64,000 nt of DNA from Actinoplanes auranticolor (GCF_018332655.1 NZ_BOQL01000017.1:62001-126000), one strand, 5' to 3'; shown: positions 30,313-40,071, counted from the first letter of the stretch. A program made the numbers and translations. Notes: generated by a model not told the origin, from the sequence alone.

Positions 30313-30333
30313 GACCGGATCGCACATCCGGTC
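30313..30333 (+). terminator. Possible weak hairpin after ridA
   Basis: GACCGGAT and ATCCGGTC form an 8-bp stem around CGCAC, 26 nt before the -10 of the next gene. It could be a terminator or an operator. Confidence 0.35.
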
Positions 30334-30358
30334 CCCGGACGGTCAGCGCGGCGCGACG

Positions 30359-30364
30359 TACGAT
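30359..30364 (+). promoter_or_regulatory. -10 of the beta-lactamase-fold hydrolase gene
   Basis: TACGAT ends 7 nt before the ATG at 30372, and no ribosome-binding site is present. This marks a leaderless start and decides between the ATG codons at 30363 and 30372. Confidence 0.6.
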
Positions 30365-30371
30365 GCGGTGC

Positions 30372-31175
30372 ATGGGGGCCGCCGAGGTCGTGGAGTTGCC
30401 GGGGTGGGCGACGCTGCTGCGTGCGCCCAACGCCGGGCCGATGACGCTGGACGGCACCAACACCTGGGTGTTGCGTGCCCCCGGGGCCGAGCACGGGGTC
30501 GTCATCGATCCCGGACCGCTGCGCGAGGGACATCTCGCCCGGATCGCCGAACACGGACCGTTCCTGTTCATTCTCGTCACGCACGGTCATCAAGACCATG
30601 TGGAGGGTGCCGCGCGCCTCTCCGGGCTGCTGGGCGGCACACCCGTTCTGGCGGCGGATCCGAAGCACGGCGTGCTCGCCGGGCCGGTGGGCCGCGACGA
30701 GCTGCTCGGTGGCGACGGGCTGGAGATCCAGGTGCTGGACACCCCCGGCCACACCCGTGACTCGATCTGCTTCCTGGTGGAGTGCGGTGGCGAGCGGGTC
30801 GTCTTCACCGGTGACACCATCCTGGGACGCGGCACGACCGTGGTGGCGTGGCCGGACGGCGACCTGGCGGCGTACCTGACGAGTCTGGAGCGGCTGGCGG
30901 CGTACGAGGGTGTGCGAATGCTTCCCGGGCACGGGCCGGCGCGGCCGGACTGCGCCGCGGTGGCCCGGGCCTATCTGACCCACCGGCAGGAGCGGCTCGG
31001 CCAGGTCCGCGCCGCGATCGCGGCCGGGGCCGATTCGGCCGAGGCGATCGTCGACGTCGTCTACCCGGACATCGCACCAAGAGTCCGTTTCGCGGCGATC
31101 TGGTCGGCGCGCGCGCAACTCGAATACCTGAGGCGGGAATCACAGCCCGCCCCGGAACAGTTGGACCCGCTGTGA
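30372..31175 (+). CDS. Metallo-beta-lactamase-fold hydrolase
   Basis: The 267-residue protein has the metal-binding motif THGHQDH, then DTPGHTRDSICF, FTGDTILGRG and MLPGHGP, in the order of the metallo-beta-lactamase superfamily, and a C-terminal helical domain as in LACTB2/Rv3677c-type proteins. It probably hydrolyses a thioester or nucleic acid, not beta-lactams; the substrate is unknown. The start is the leaderless ATG at 30372. The following cyclase gene overlaps its stop by four bases (GTGA). Confidence 0.88.
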   Translation: MGAAEVVELPGWATLLRAPNAGPMTLDGTNTWVLRAPGAEHGVVIDPGPLREGHLARIAEHGPFLFILVTHGHQDHVEGAARLSGLLGGTPVLAADPKHGVLAGPVGRDELLGGDGLEIQVLDTPGHTRDSICFLVECGGERVVFTGDTILGRGTTVVAWPDGDLAAYLTSLERLAAYEGVRMLPGHGPARPDCAAVARAYLTHRQERLGQVRAAIAAGADSAEAIVDVVYPDIAPRVRFAAIWSARAQLEYLRRESQPAPEQLDPL

Positions 31176-34100
31176 CCTGTCCTGTGTGTGGAACCGTCGC
31201 CGTTCCCGGTGCCCGTTTCTGCCACAACTGTGGTGCCGCCCTGCCCGCCGCGGCGACACTGCCCGCGGCCGAGCGGCGGATCGTCACCGTGCTCTTCGGC
31301 GACCTCTCCGACTTCACGTCCTGGTCGGAGGACCTGGACCCGGAACGCGTCGGCGCGGTCACCGACCGGGTGCTCGCCGCGCTGGCCGGTGCGGTCAAGA
31401 CCTTCGGCGGGCACGTCGACAAGCTCACCGGCGACGGGATCATGGCCGTCTTCGGCGCGCCGGTCGCCCACGAGGACGACGCCGAGCGCGCGGTCCGGGC
31501 CGCCCTGAGCATGCAGCGCGCGGTCCGCCGCGTGCTGGACGACGAGCGGGGCGGCGGCGCGCCGCTGGGCCTGCGCGTCGGGCTCAACACCGGCGAGGTG
31601 GTCGCCGGCATCCAGGCCTCGATCGAGTACACGGTCATCGGCGACACGGTGAACACTGCCGCCCGGCTGGCCGACGCCGCGGCGGTCGGTGCGGTCTACG
31701 CGGGGTCGCGCACCTCGGCCGGCACCCGGCACGTCGCCTCCTGGCGGCAGTTGCGGGCGCTGCGGCTGAAGGGCAAGCGCGAGCCGGTGCCGGCGTACGA
31801 GCTGCTCGGTCTGCACGACGCGCCCGGCACCCGCTCGGGTCTCGGCGACGAGGCACCGTTCGTGGGCCGCGAGACCGAGCTGGGCCGGGTCTCCGGCCGG
31901 CTGGCCGAGGTCATCGACTCGGGCACGCCCCGGGTGATGGTGATGACGGCCGAGGCCGGTATCGGCAAGACCCGGTTCGCGGGCGAGGTCAAGCGGCTGG
32001 CAGCCGGTTACGACGTCGGCGCGGGCCGTTTCGCCACCCACACCGGGGCCCGGGTGCTGCGGGCGCGGTGCCGCGCGTTCGGTGAGCGCCGCCGGTTCGC
32101 GCCGCTGGCCGACCTCGTGCGCAAGTCCGTCGGCCTGCCCAAGGACGTGGCCGCGACGATGAACCGCACGGTGGTCGAGGAGCGGCTGCGCAAGCTCGTC
32201 GCCCGGCTCAGCCGCGACGGTGGGACTCTCGACCTGGACATCGACCGCCTGCTGGCCCTGCTCGGCTACGGCGAGGCCGTGGCCAACCCGGTGGGCCCGG
32301 CCGCGGTCGCGGAGTACCAGCCCACCGGAGGCGCCCGCCCGGAGACCGAGACCATCCCGGTCGCGGTCGCCGGCCTGCTCAGCGCCCTGGCCCGGGAGGC
32401 GCCGCTGGTCGTGATCGTCGACGATCTGCACGACGCGACCGCCGAGACCATCGACGCGCTCGGCGCGGTGCTGTCGCGGCTCGAGGGGCCGGTCGTGCTG
32501 CTGCTGCTCGGCCGCCCGGAGCTGGTCCGCACCGCGGGCGCGCTGACCCGGCTGGCCGACGCGGAGATCCACACCCTGCCGCCGCTGCGCGGGGCCGACG
32601 CGTCCCGGCTGCTCACCTCCTATCTCAACGGCGGCAAGCTGGCGCCGGCCGACGCCGACCGGCTGCTCGCCACCGCCCAGGGCAACCCGTTCTACCTGGC
32701 CGAGCTGGTCACGCTGCTGATGGAGCGCGGCGCGCTGATGCCCGCGGTGGGCGCGAACGCCGCCGGCAAGTGGCAGCTGGCCGACGGGTCGATGGGCAGC
32801 CAGCTGCTCTCCCGCGACCTCGCGGCGGTCCTCGCCGCCCGCATCGACGCGCTGCCGACCGAGCCGCGCTCGGTCCTGCGTGACGCCGCCGTCGTCGGTG
32901 ACACCGTGCCCACCGGCGTCATCGAGGCCCTGCGGGAGCGGCGTGCACCGGCCGACGCCCGGCCGGGTGCGGTGGCCGCCGTCGAGCTGGAACGAGCCAT
33001 CGACGAGCTGCTGCAACGGCGCATGCTGCACCGCGTCCGCGGCGGGTACGCGTTCAGCACCCCGCTGATGCGCGAGGCCGCGTACGCCGGGCTGGGCAAG
33101 GCCGACCTGGCCGACCGGCACGCGTACCTGGCGCGATGGGCTGCGCCCGAGACCGTGACGGCGCTCGGCTACGACGGCGCCGGCCGCCTCAGTCTGGGGG
33201 AGAACGAGCGCGACGCCTTCGTCGCCACCCACGCCGAGTGTGCGGTCGAGCTGGCCGACGCGGTCCGGCTGCGCCCCGACGCGACGGCCCGGGAGGTGGC
33301 CCCGCTGGGCGTCGCCGCCCTGGGCCGGATGGCCCGCCGCGCGCTGGCCAACATCGAACCGGCCGCCTCGATCGCGTACGCGGAACGGGCCGCCGCCATC
33401 GCCAAGGACGGCCTGCCGCTCTCCGACCAGCTGGTGCACGCCCGCGCGCTGCTGCGCCTGGGCCGGGCCAACGAGGCGCTGACCTACGGCGAGAAGATCG
33501 CCGGGAGCGCCGACGAGGAGCCGGTGTGCCGGGCCGAGGCGCTGCTGGTCGTCGGCCGGGCGCAGGAGGCGCTGGGCGACACCTCCCGGGCCGTCGCGGC
33601 CTGGCAGCAGGCGCTGGAGGTGGCGACCGAGGCCGAGCTGGCCCCGGAACGCGCCAACGCGATGCGCCGGCTGGGCATGGCCGACTTCCTGGCCGGCAAG
33701 CTGAGCCAGGCGAGCAGCCGGTTCGCGGCCGCGTACCAGGTCACGCTGACCGCCGGGGACCGGCACGGGCAGGCCTGGGCGCTGCAGAATCTGGCCTGGG
33801 TGACCACCACCCGGGGTGACTTCGCGGGTACGGACGCGGTGCTCGGCCGGGCCGCCCGCCTTTTCGCCGAGCTGGGTGACCCGGTGGGCCGCTCCTGGCT
33901 GCGCGGCACCACGGCGTTCGCCCGGTTGCTGGCCGGGCGCCTGCACGAGTCGCGCCGGCTGGCCCGGATCTTCCTGCCCTTCGGCGACCGGGTCGGCGAG
34001 GGCTGGGCGGTCGGCACGCTGCGCGCGGTCGAGGCGTACGCGGCAGCCGAGCTCGGTGACCTGGCCGAGGCGGACGGTGAGGCCCGCCGGGCGTACCGGG

Positions 34101-34816
34101 AGTTCGCCGCTGTCTCCGACGACTGGGGGCGCGGGCTGGCCCTGGTCGTGCGCGGGGCCATCGCCCGCGGCCTCAACGAGCCCGAGCACGCCGAGGACCT
34201 GCTCACGGACGCGCTCGCGTACGCCGACAAGACCGGCCACCCGTTGCTGCTCGGCATGGCCGGCACCCTGCGCGGCTTCGTGGCGCTGCAGCGCGGCGAC
34301 GTGGAGGCGGCCGAGGCGGACGCCCGCCGGGTGATGACCGCGGTGGAGCCGCACAATCCGCTCGCGCCGGCCCAGGTCGGGCCGCGGGTGCTGCTCGCCG
34401 AGGCGCGACTGCGGGCCGGCGACGCCGCCACCGCGGTCGGGCTGCTCGCGCCGATCGCCAGTGACACCGGTGGCTCCCTGCTCTTCTCCCGCCGGCACGC
34501 GCTCGCGTCGTACGCGTCCGCCCTGCTCGCCGACGGTCACGTCGAGGCGGCGGCGACCTGGATCCGGCGCGCCCGGGAGGTGCCGGCGGAGGACGTGCGC
34601 AGCGGAGTGGTCGCGGCGATGGTCCTCGCCCGGGTGAACGCGGCGGCCGGCTCGCTGGAGCTCGCGCGGGCGGCGGCGGACGAAGCGGTGCTGCTGGCGT
34701 ACTCCTCGGAACAGGTCAGTGAACGGGTGGCGGCGGAGGAACTGAGGGATGCATTGGCACATTCCATCGTGGAACCGCCGGAATCTGTCGCGTACGCGTC
34801 TGACGTGCCGGGATGA
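31172..34816 (+). CDS. Zinc-ribbon adenylate cyclase fused to AAA-type ATPase and TPR region
   Basis: The 1214-residue protein starts with a zinc ribbon (Cys3, Cys6, Cys17, Cys20), then a class III cyclase domain (about 35-215) and an NTPase domain with Walker A AEAGIGKT (260-267). A long helical TPR-like region follows. The cyclase keeps the two metal Asp (44, 88), the adenine-selecting Lys84 and Asp158, and the transition-state Asn161 and Arg165, so it should make cAMP. There is no C-terminal LuxR DNA-binding domain. GTG start overlaps the preceding stop by four bases. The crp gene 5 kb downstream is a likely receiver. What the ATPase/TPR part senses is unknown. Confidence 0.9.
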   Translation: MTCPVCGTVAVPGARFCHNCGAALPAAATLPAAERRIVTVLFGDLSDFTSWSEDLDPERVGAVTDRVLAALAGAVKTFGGHVDKLTGDGIMAVFGAPVAHEDDAERAVRAALSMQRAVRRVLDDERGGGAPLGLRVGLNTGEVVAGIQASIEYTVIGDTVNTAARLADAAAVGAVYAGSRTSAGTRHVASWRQLRALRLKGKREPVPAYELLGLHDAPGTRSGLGDEAPFVGRETELGRVSGRLAEVIDSGTPRVMVMTAEAGIGKTRFAGEVKRLAAGYDVGAGRFATHTGARVLRARCRAFGERRRFAPLADLVRKSVGLPKDVAATMNRTVVEERLRKLVARLSRDGGTLDLDIDRLLALLGYGEAVANPVGPAAVAEYQPTGGARPETETIPVAVAGLLSALAREAPLVVIVDDLHDATAETIDALGAVLSRLEGPVVLLLLGRPELVRTAGALTRLADAEIHTLPPLRGADASRLLTSYLNGGKLAPADADRLLATAQGNPFYLAELVTLLMERGALMPAVGANAAGKWQLADGSMGSQLLSRDLAAVLAARIDALPTEPRSVLRDAAVVGDTVPTGVIEALRERRAPADARPGAVAAVELERAIDELLQRRMLHRVRGGYAFSTPLMREAAYAGLGKADLADRHAYLARWAAPETVTALGYDGAGRLSLGENERDAFVATHAECAVELADAVRLRPDATAREVAPLGVAALGRMARRALANIEPAASIAYAERAAAIAKDGLPLSDQLVHARALLRLGRANEALTYGEKIAGSADEEPVCRAEALLVVGRAQEALGDTSRAVAAWQQALEVATEAELAPERANAMRRLGMADFLAGKLSQASSRFAAAYQVTLTAGDRHGQAWALQNLAWVTTTRGDFAGTDAVLGRAARLFAELGDPVGRSWLRGTTAFARLLAGRLHESRRLARIFLPFGDRVGEGWAVGTLRAVEAYAAAELGDLAEADGEARRAYREFAAVSDDWGRGLALVVRGAIARGLNEPEHAEDLLTDALAYADKTGHPLLLGMAGTLRGFVALQRGDVEAAEADARRVMTAVEPHNPLAPAQVGPRVLLAEARLRAGDAATAVGLLAPIASDTGGSLLFSRRHALASYASALLADGHVEAAATWIRRAREVPAEDVRSGVVAAMVLARVNAAAGSLELARAAADEAVLLAYSSEQVSERVAAEELRDALAHSIVEPPESVAYASDVPG

Positions 34817-34834
34817 ACCCGGCGCCCGGTCGCG

Positions 34835-34840
34835 TATTTT
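34835..34840 (+). promoter_or_regulatory. -10 of the Ser/Thr kinase gene
   Basis: TATTTT ends 7 nt before the GTG start, in a 31-bp gap after the cyclase stop, with no ribosome-binding site. A leaderless transcript separate from the cyclase is implied. Confidence 0.6.
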
Positions 34841-34847
34841 CTAACCC

Positions 34848-36362
34848 GTGACCGACAACCCGCCTGGCCGCCTCCCCGCGCCGTACGTGCCTGGCATGTC
34901 CGGCTTGACGGTTATGGCACGCGGTGGGTACGCCACCGTCTACCGCGCGACCCAGGATTCCGTCGGTCGTGACGTCGCCATCAAGGTCGAGAACAGAACG
35001 CTGGACAACGCCCGGGACCAGGCCCGCTTCCTGCGCGAGGCCAAGGCGGCCGGGCGGATGTCCTCACACCCGCACGTCGTGGACCTCTTCGACGTCGGGG
35101 TGACCGTCGACCAGCACCCGTACCTGATCATGGAACTCTGCGACGGGTCGTACCTGGACCGGATGCGGGTGTCCCCGCTGACCGCGGCCGAGGCCCGCGA
35201 CCTGGGCGTGAAGATCGCGGACGCGCTGGTGCACTCGCACGCCAACGGGGTGCTGCACCGCGACGTCAAGCCGGCCAACATCCTGTACTCGCATTTCAAC
35301 CCGGCCGTGCTCGCCGACTTCGGGCTGGCCGTGCTCGGCGAGATGCGCGACTCGTCGGTCACCCTCGAGGTGCTCACCCCGGCGTACGCCCCGCCCGAGA
35401 TGTTCTCGCACGCCGAGCCGTCCGGCGCGGTCGACGTGTACGCGCTGTGCGCCACCCTCTACGCCGTGATGCGCGGCCGGCCGCCGCGCTGGGAGTCCGA
35501 CCGCAGTCCCAGCCTGATCACCCTGATGGACCTGTTCGACCAGCCCATCCCGGAGCTGCCGGGCGTGCCCCGGGCGCTCACCGAGATCCTGCGGTACGGC
35601 ATGGCCAACGACCCCCGGGCCCGGCCCACCGCGGAGCAGTTGCGGGAGATGCTCGGCGGCCTGCACCTGAGTCCCGGCAGCCACCAGGTCCCGCCGACGG
35701 TCTACCGCGCGTCGACGTTCCAGCCGCCGGAGCCGCGGCCGATGCCCCGCAACCCGCGGCCGGTGCCCCCGGTGTCGCCGACCCGGGAGGTGCACGCGGC
35801 CGACGAGACGCCGACCGTGCACACCGAGGGCCGCAAGCGGGCCAAGCGCAAGTGGCTCTTCGGCGGCTTCGGTGTGTTCCTGCTGATCGCGACCTCGCTG
35901 GGCGGCGCCTGGCTGGCGTCCGCGCACGGCCCGAAGGTGCGGTCGTTCGCCACCCGGCTGGCCGCCCCGGCGACCTCCACCGTGCCCGCGGCGCTGTCCC
36001 GGCTCCCCGGCTGTGCCGCTGCCACCGCCCACTGTCCCGAGCAGGTGGAGTGCTACACCCGGCGGGCCGACGGCGGCCGAACCGCCCGCAAGGTCTCGTG
36101 CACCCGGCCGCACAGCTGGGAGGTCTTCGCGATCGGGCGGCTGCCGTCCGGTGTGGAGCCCCACGACCGGGACGCGGTCACCACCGACCCGATCGTGCGC
36201 AAGGTGTGCAGCACGGCGACCTTCCGCCGGACCACGACCCGCACAGACAGCACCGAGTGGGCGTTGTCGGTGCTGCCGCCGACCAGCACCGACCGCACCT
36301 TCCGCTGCCTGGCCGGTCAGGGCCTGGACCAGCTCCGCGGGCCGGTGCTGGCCCGCGGCTGA
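34848..36362 (+). CDS. Membrane-bound Ser/Thr protein kinase
   Basis: The 504-residue protein has an N-terminal kinase domain with a Gly-rich loop ARGGYATVY, Lys46, catalytic HRDVKPAN (Asp139) and DFG (157-159), so it should be active. A Pro-rich juxtamembrane linker follows. One membrane helix lies near residues 335-355, and a roughly 145-residue outer domain contains six Cys (for example GCAAATAHCPEQVEC). The outer part resembles septum-formation or sensor domains of actinobacterial kinases, not PASTA repeats. The ligand is unknown. It lies between the cyclase and the convergent carboxylase-like genes. Confidence 0.92.
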   Translation: MTDNPPGRLPAPYVPGMSGLTVMARGGYATVYRATQDSVGRDVAIKVENRTLDNARDQARFLREAKAAGRMSSHPHVVDLFDVGVTVDQHPYLIMELCDGSYLDRMRVSPLTAAEARDLGVKIADALVHSHANGVLHRDVKPANILYSHFNPAVLADFGLAVLGEMRDSSVTLEVLTPAYAPPEMFSHAEPSGAVDVYALCATLYAVMRGRPPRWESDRSPSLITLMDLFDQPIPELPGVPRALTEILRYGMANDPRARPTAEQLREMLGGLHLSPGSHQVPPTVYRASTFQPPEPRPMPRNPRPVPPVSPTREVHAADETPTVHTEGRKRAKRKWLFGGFGVFLLIATSLGGAWLASAHGPKVRSFATRLAAPATSTVPAALSRLPGCAAATAHCPEQVECYTRRADGGRTARKVSCTRPHSWEVFAIGRLPSGVEPHDRDAVTTDPIVRKVCSTATFRRTTTRTDSTEWALSVLPPTSTDRTFRCLAGQGLDQLRGPVLARG

Positions 36363-36368
36363 AGCTCC

Positions 36369-38375
36369 TCACTCAGGGTCGAGCACTGCCAGCAGCTCGC
36401 CGGTGTCGACCTCGGCGCCCGGCTGCACCGGCAGCGAGGCCACCACGCCGGCCGATGGCGCGTGCACCGGGTGCTCCAGTTTCATCGCCTCCAGCGTCAG
36501 CAGCAGCTCACCGGCGCGCACCCGCTGACCCGGCACCACCAGGACCCGGCGCACCGCACCGGGCAGCGGGGCGATCAGCGAGCCCTCGGTGGTCTCCGGG
36601 GCCGGCAGCGGGAAACGGGACAGCTCACGCAGCGTCACCGAGCCCTCCGGGCTGTCCACGTAGGAGATGTCACCCACCCGGTGCACCTTGAGGCTCAGCC
36701 GGATGCCGTTGACGTCCAGGTCGACGCGGCCGCCGTCGGCGTGCACCACCACCGTGGGCGGGTGGTCGTCGAGCGTCGGGGCCTGACCCAGGCCCGCCAG
36801 GTCCAGCTCCTCGGGGTCCACCGCGCGGACCCACCAGCCGGCCAGCTCGCCGTGCCGGTTCATCCGGTAGCCGACCTCGACCGGGCCGGCCGGGCCGTCG
36901 TACACGGCGGTCTGCGAGCCGGAGGGGACGTTGCGCCAGCCCGACGGCAGGGACTGCAGCACCGGGGCGGTCGCCCGCCGGGCCGCGGCACCCGCCAGTG
37001 CGGCGGCCAGGCAGGAGATGCGCACCGCGTCCACCGAGGACAGCAGCGGGGCGAAGACCTCCGGATGCCGGTCCAGGAACCCGGTGTCCACGTCGCCGAT
37101 CCGGAACGCCTGGTGCCGCAGCACCCGCACCAGCAGGTCCCGGTTGGAGACCACGCCGTGCAGCTGGGTCCGGGTCAGCGCCGACGCGAGCATCCGCGCC
37201 GCCTCCTGCCGGGTCGGGGCCCAGGCGACCAGCTTGGCCAGGGTGGAGTCGTGGAACACGCCGACCACGGTGCCGTCCATCACGCCGGCGTCCAGGCGCA
37301 GGCCGGGCTGGGGCAGCGGGCGGAACGAGCCGGCCACGTCCGGGACGGCGAAGCGGTGCAGCGTGCCGGAGGCGGGCAGCCAGGCGTACGCGGGGTCCTC
37401 GGCGCAGATGCGTACCTCGATGGCGTGCCCGCGGATCGGCGGCGGACCGGGCATCGGCAGGCTGCCGCCCTCGGCCACCAGCAGTTGCAGGCGGACCAGG
37501 TCGTAGCCGGACACACACTCGGTGACCGCGTGCTCGACCTGCAGGGTGGGGGTCAGCTCCAGGAACCAGAAGTCGCCGTGCTCGTCGAGCAGGAACTCCA
37601 CCGCGCCGGCGCCGACGAAGCCGATGGCCCGTACCGCGATGATCGCGGCCCGGCACAGCTCCTCGCGCAGCGCGGGATCGACCGCCGGGGACGGCGTCTC
37701 CTCGATGATCTTCTGGTAGCGACGTTGCACCGAGCACTCGCGCTCGCCGAACGGCACCACAGCCCCGTGCGCGTCCGCGATGATCGGCACCTCGATGTGC
37801 CGCACGTTCTCCACGTACGGCTCGCAGAACACCGTGTCGCCGGTCTCCTGGCGGGTCGAGGAGATCGCCTCGGCCAGCGTCACCGGGTCGCGGACCACCC
37901 GCATGCCCTGCCCGCCCTGGCCGGTCGCCGGCTTGATCAGCACCGGGAAGTCGGTGATCTCGGCCGGGTCGGTCAGCGTCGGCAGCACCGGCACCCCGGC
38001 CTCCGCCACCATGGCCTTGGTCTCGATCTTGTCCTGCACCGTGCCCAGCGTCTTGGCCGGCGGGCCGACCCAGATCATCCCGGCGTCGGCGACCTCGGCG
38101 GCGAACCCGGGGTCCTCGGCCAGCCCGCCGTCACCCGGATGGATGGCGTTCACGCCGGCCCGCTTGGCCGCCGCGATGATCAGGTCACCCCGCAGGTACG
38201 TCGACTCCGCGGTGTTGCCGGACAGATGGACGGCGTAGTCGGCCTCGGTGACATGCGGCGCGTCGGCGTCGGCATCGGAGTAGACGGCGACCGTCTCGAT
38301 ACCGACCAGGCGGCAGGTGGCGAAGACCCGGCGGGCGATCTCACCGCGGTTGGCCACCAGAAGACGTCGGATCAC
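36369..38375 (-). CDS. Biotin carboxylase/biotin carrier-like subunit with altered active site
   Basis: The 668-residue protein has a full biotin carboxylase ATP-grasp region, a linker and a C-terminal biotinyl domain with EAMKLEH. Most motifs hold: ANRGEIARR, SVQRRYQKIIEE, Glu260, Glu273, Glu281 and the R338-equivalent Arg. But the segment usually reading EMNTRxQVEH is ELTPTLQVEH, so the metal-binding Asn (N290 in E. coli) and bicarbonate Arg (R292) are both Thr (275, 277). IHPGYGFLSEN has become IHPGDGGLAED. Catalysis by the known mechanism is doubtful. The GTG at 38375 has GAAAGG upstream, 20 nt after the partner gene. Confidence 0.85.
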   Translation of the reverse strand: MIRRLLVANRGEIARRVFATCRLVGIETVAVYSDADADAPHVTEADYAVHLSGNTAESTYLRGDLIIAAAKRAGVNAIHPGDGGLAEDPGFAAEVADAGMIWVGPPAKTLGTVQDKIETKAMVAEAGVPVLPTLTDPAEITDFPVLIKPATGQGGQGMRVVRDPVTLAEAISSTRQETGDTVFCEPYVENVRHIEVPIIADAHGAVVPFGERECSVQRRYQKIIEETPSPAVDPALREELCRAAIIAVRAIGFVGAGAVEFLLDEHGDFWFLELTPTLQVEHAVTECVSGYDLVRLQLLVAEGGSLPMPGPPPIRGHAIEVRICAEDPAYAWLPASGTLHRFAVPDVAGSFRPLPQPGLRLDAGVMDGTVVGVFHDSTLAKLVAWAPTRQEAARMLASALTRTQLHGVVSNRDLLVRVLRHQAFRIGDVDTGFLDRHPEVFAPLLSSVDAVRISCLAAALAGAAARRATAPVLQSLPSGWRNVPSGSQTAVYDGPAGPVEVGYRMNRHGELAGWWVRAVDPEELDLAGLGQAPTLDDHPPTVVVHADGGRVDLDVNGIRLSLKVHRVGDISYVDSPEGSVTLRELSRFPLPAPETTEGSLIAPLPGAVRRVLVVPGQRVRAGELLLTLEAMKLEHPVHAPSAGVVASLPVQPGAEVDTGELLAVLDPE

Positions 38376-38395
38376 TGGTCTACCTTTCAGGGACT

Positions 38396-39847
38396 TCAGG
38401 GTCGGAAGACGCCGACGTGCTCGGCGCCCTCGACAGCCGCGCTGTGCACGGCGGACAGGCAGAGACCGAGCACCGTACGGGTGTCGCGCGGATCGATGAC
38501 GCCGTCGTCGGGCAGCTTCCCGAGCGGGGGTGAACCGTCCGCGGGCCGTTCCACCGGCCAGCTGAACAGGAACCGCGGCTCGTACGCGCGGCCGTAGATG
38601 CCGCCCGACTCCTCGGCGGGCCGGGCCCCGATCATCAGGGTCAGGTGCGGCACGGTCGACTTGGCGACGGCGTGCACCAGCGGGGCACCGTGGCGCACGT
38701 CCGCGGCCTCGTGGGCCTCGGCGGCCGGCGCGCCGGTGTACTGCACGAACAGCAGGGACGTGGCCGTCGCGTTGGCGAGCTGGATGAAGTGCACGGCCTT
38801 CTGGGTCTCGGCCGGTGAGAAGGCCCCGCCCAGGTTGGCCAGCACGCCGATCGGGTAGCCGTGCAGCTCGCCCCAGCCGGTGACCAGCGCGGTGCCCTGG
38901 GTCGGCTTGAACTCGTCGAAGTCGCTGCCGTCGAGGATCCGGGCCAGCACCTCGCGCGGCTCGAACACCGTCGCCGGGTCGGCCCCGGCCATGCTCAGCA
39001 GGTCCTCGGCGTCGTACTTGGGCGGGTTGGGCGGGAAGCAGCGCGGCGCCGGGCCGCGCTTGCGCCAGTTGAACCGCCGGACGCACTGGCGGGCCAGGCG
39101 CAGCCCGTCGCGCTCGTCCTCGGCCAGCTGGTCCGCCGGTCCGGTGACCCCGGCCGGGACCGTGGGCGCGCTGCGCACCTCGGGCGCGGGCCGGCCGTTG
39201 GCGCCGGCCGCGCGCACCGGCTGCGGGTGGATGGTGAGCATCTTGGCGTGCCCGCGCACCATGATCGTGTAGTCGGAGAGGGCGGGCAGGTAGGCGGCGT
39301 CGCCGGTCGTCGCGCCGAAGACCACGCAGACCGTCGGGACCCGGTCGGCGGTGAGCTGGCTCAGGTCGCGGGCGATGGCCCCGCCCGGCGGCGGGCCCGC
39401 CGGGGCGGCCGCGCCCGTGGACTCCACGAGGTTGACCAGCGGCAGGCGGTTGACCGAGGCGATCCGGGCGGCCCGCCGGATCTTCTCCACCGTGTACGGG
39501 TTGACCGCGCCTCCGTCCACCGTGGGGTCATTGGCGATGACCACGCACTCGACGCCCTCGACCACGCCGATGCCGGTGACCACGCTGGCGCCGATCGGGA
39601 ACTCCGAGCCCCAGGCCGCGACCGGGGACAACTCCAGGAACGGGCTGTCCTGGTCGAGCAGCATCTCGACGCGCTCGCGGGGCAGCAGCTTGCCGCGCGC
39701 GTGGTGCCGGGTCACCCACTTCTCGCCGCCGCCCGCGCGGGCCGCCTCCAGCGCCGCCTCGAGCTCCGCCAGCCGCTCCAGCATCGCGCTACGGCTCTGC
39801 AGGTAGGCCGGGTTGCGCGGGTCGATCGCGGTCTCGAGCACGGTCAC
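38396..39847 (-). CDS. Carboxyltransferase-like subunit with degraded active-site loops
   Basis: The 483-residue protein follows the acyl-CoA carboxylase beta fold: VIANDPTVDGGAVNPYTVEK, PALSDYTIMV, GRAYEPRFLFSWP and DPRDTRTVLGLCLSA. The two oxyanion loops differ from the family. The N-half GG of AGGAY is replaced (GATTGDAAY, 178-186), and the C-half GGSYGAGNYGMCGRAY is GARPAEESGGIYGRAY (407-422). The GGPPLV loop is replaced by a Pro/Ala-rich stretch (about 207-238). Transfer of carboxyl to acyl-CoA may therefore be lost or changed. GTG start with GAGGTGAT upstream. It is the first gene of a two-gene operon with the biotin subunit. Confidence 0.82.
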   Translation of the reverse strand: MTVLETAIDPRNPAYLQSRSAMLERLAELEAALEAARAGGGEKWVTRHHARGKLLPRERVEMLLDQDSPFLELSPVAAWGSEFPIGASVVTGIGVVEGVECVVIANDPTVDGGAVNPYTVEKIRRAARIASVNRLPLVNLVESTGAAAPAGPPPGGAIARDLSQLTADRVPTVCVVFGATTGDAAYLPALSDYTIMVRGHAKMLTIHPQPVRAAGANGRPAPEVRSAPTVPAGVTGPADQLAEDERDGLRLARQCVRRFNWRKRGPAPRCFPPNPPKYDAEDLLSMAGADPATVFEPREVLARILDGSDFDEFKPTQGTALVTGWGELHGYPIGVLANLGGAFSPAETQKAVHFIQLANATATSLLFVQYTGAPAAEAHEAADVRHGAPLVHAVAKSTVPHLTLMIGARPAEESGGIYGRAYEPRFLFSWPVERPADGSPPLGKLPDDGVIDPRDTRTVLGLCLSAVHSAAVEGAEHVGVFRP

Positions 39848-40019
39848 GGGATCACCTCTGCCCTGCCCTGCGCTGCACGCCCGCCACCATCTTCAAAACC
39901 CCGCGCCTCTCGCCCGTGTAGTGCCTCTCGACCACCTCCGTAACGAGCGGCCGACCGGGTGCGACACGGATCATGAGAGGGCGGCTTTGTCCCCTGATCA
40001 GGTGGGTGGACACGCCGTT

Positions 40020-40047
40020 GAGGGGCCGCCCATCAGGACGGCCCCTC
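40020..40047 (-). terminator. Terminator of crp
   Basis: A 9-bp stem GAGGGGCCG/CGGCCCCTC (40020-40028 with 40039-40047) lies 24 nt beyond the crp stop on the minus strand and separates crp from the carboxylase-like operon. Confidence 0.65.
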
Positions 40048-40071
40048 GTCGTGCTTTCGTCGCTGTGCCGG

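Noticed and set aside
31061..34762. Long minus-strand reading frame opposite the cyclase gene
   Set aside because: Composition is low-complexity (Arg, Gly, Gln, His) with no domain, and the plus strand encodes intact catalytic motifs.
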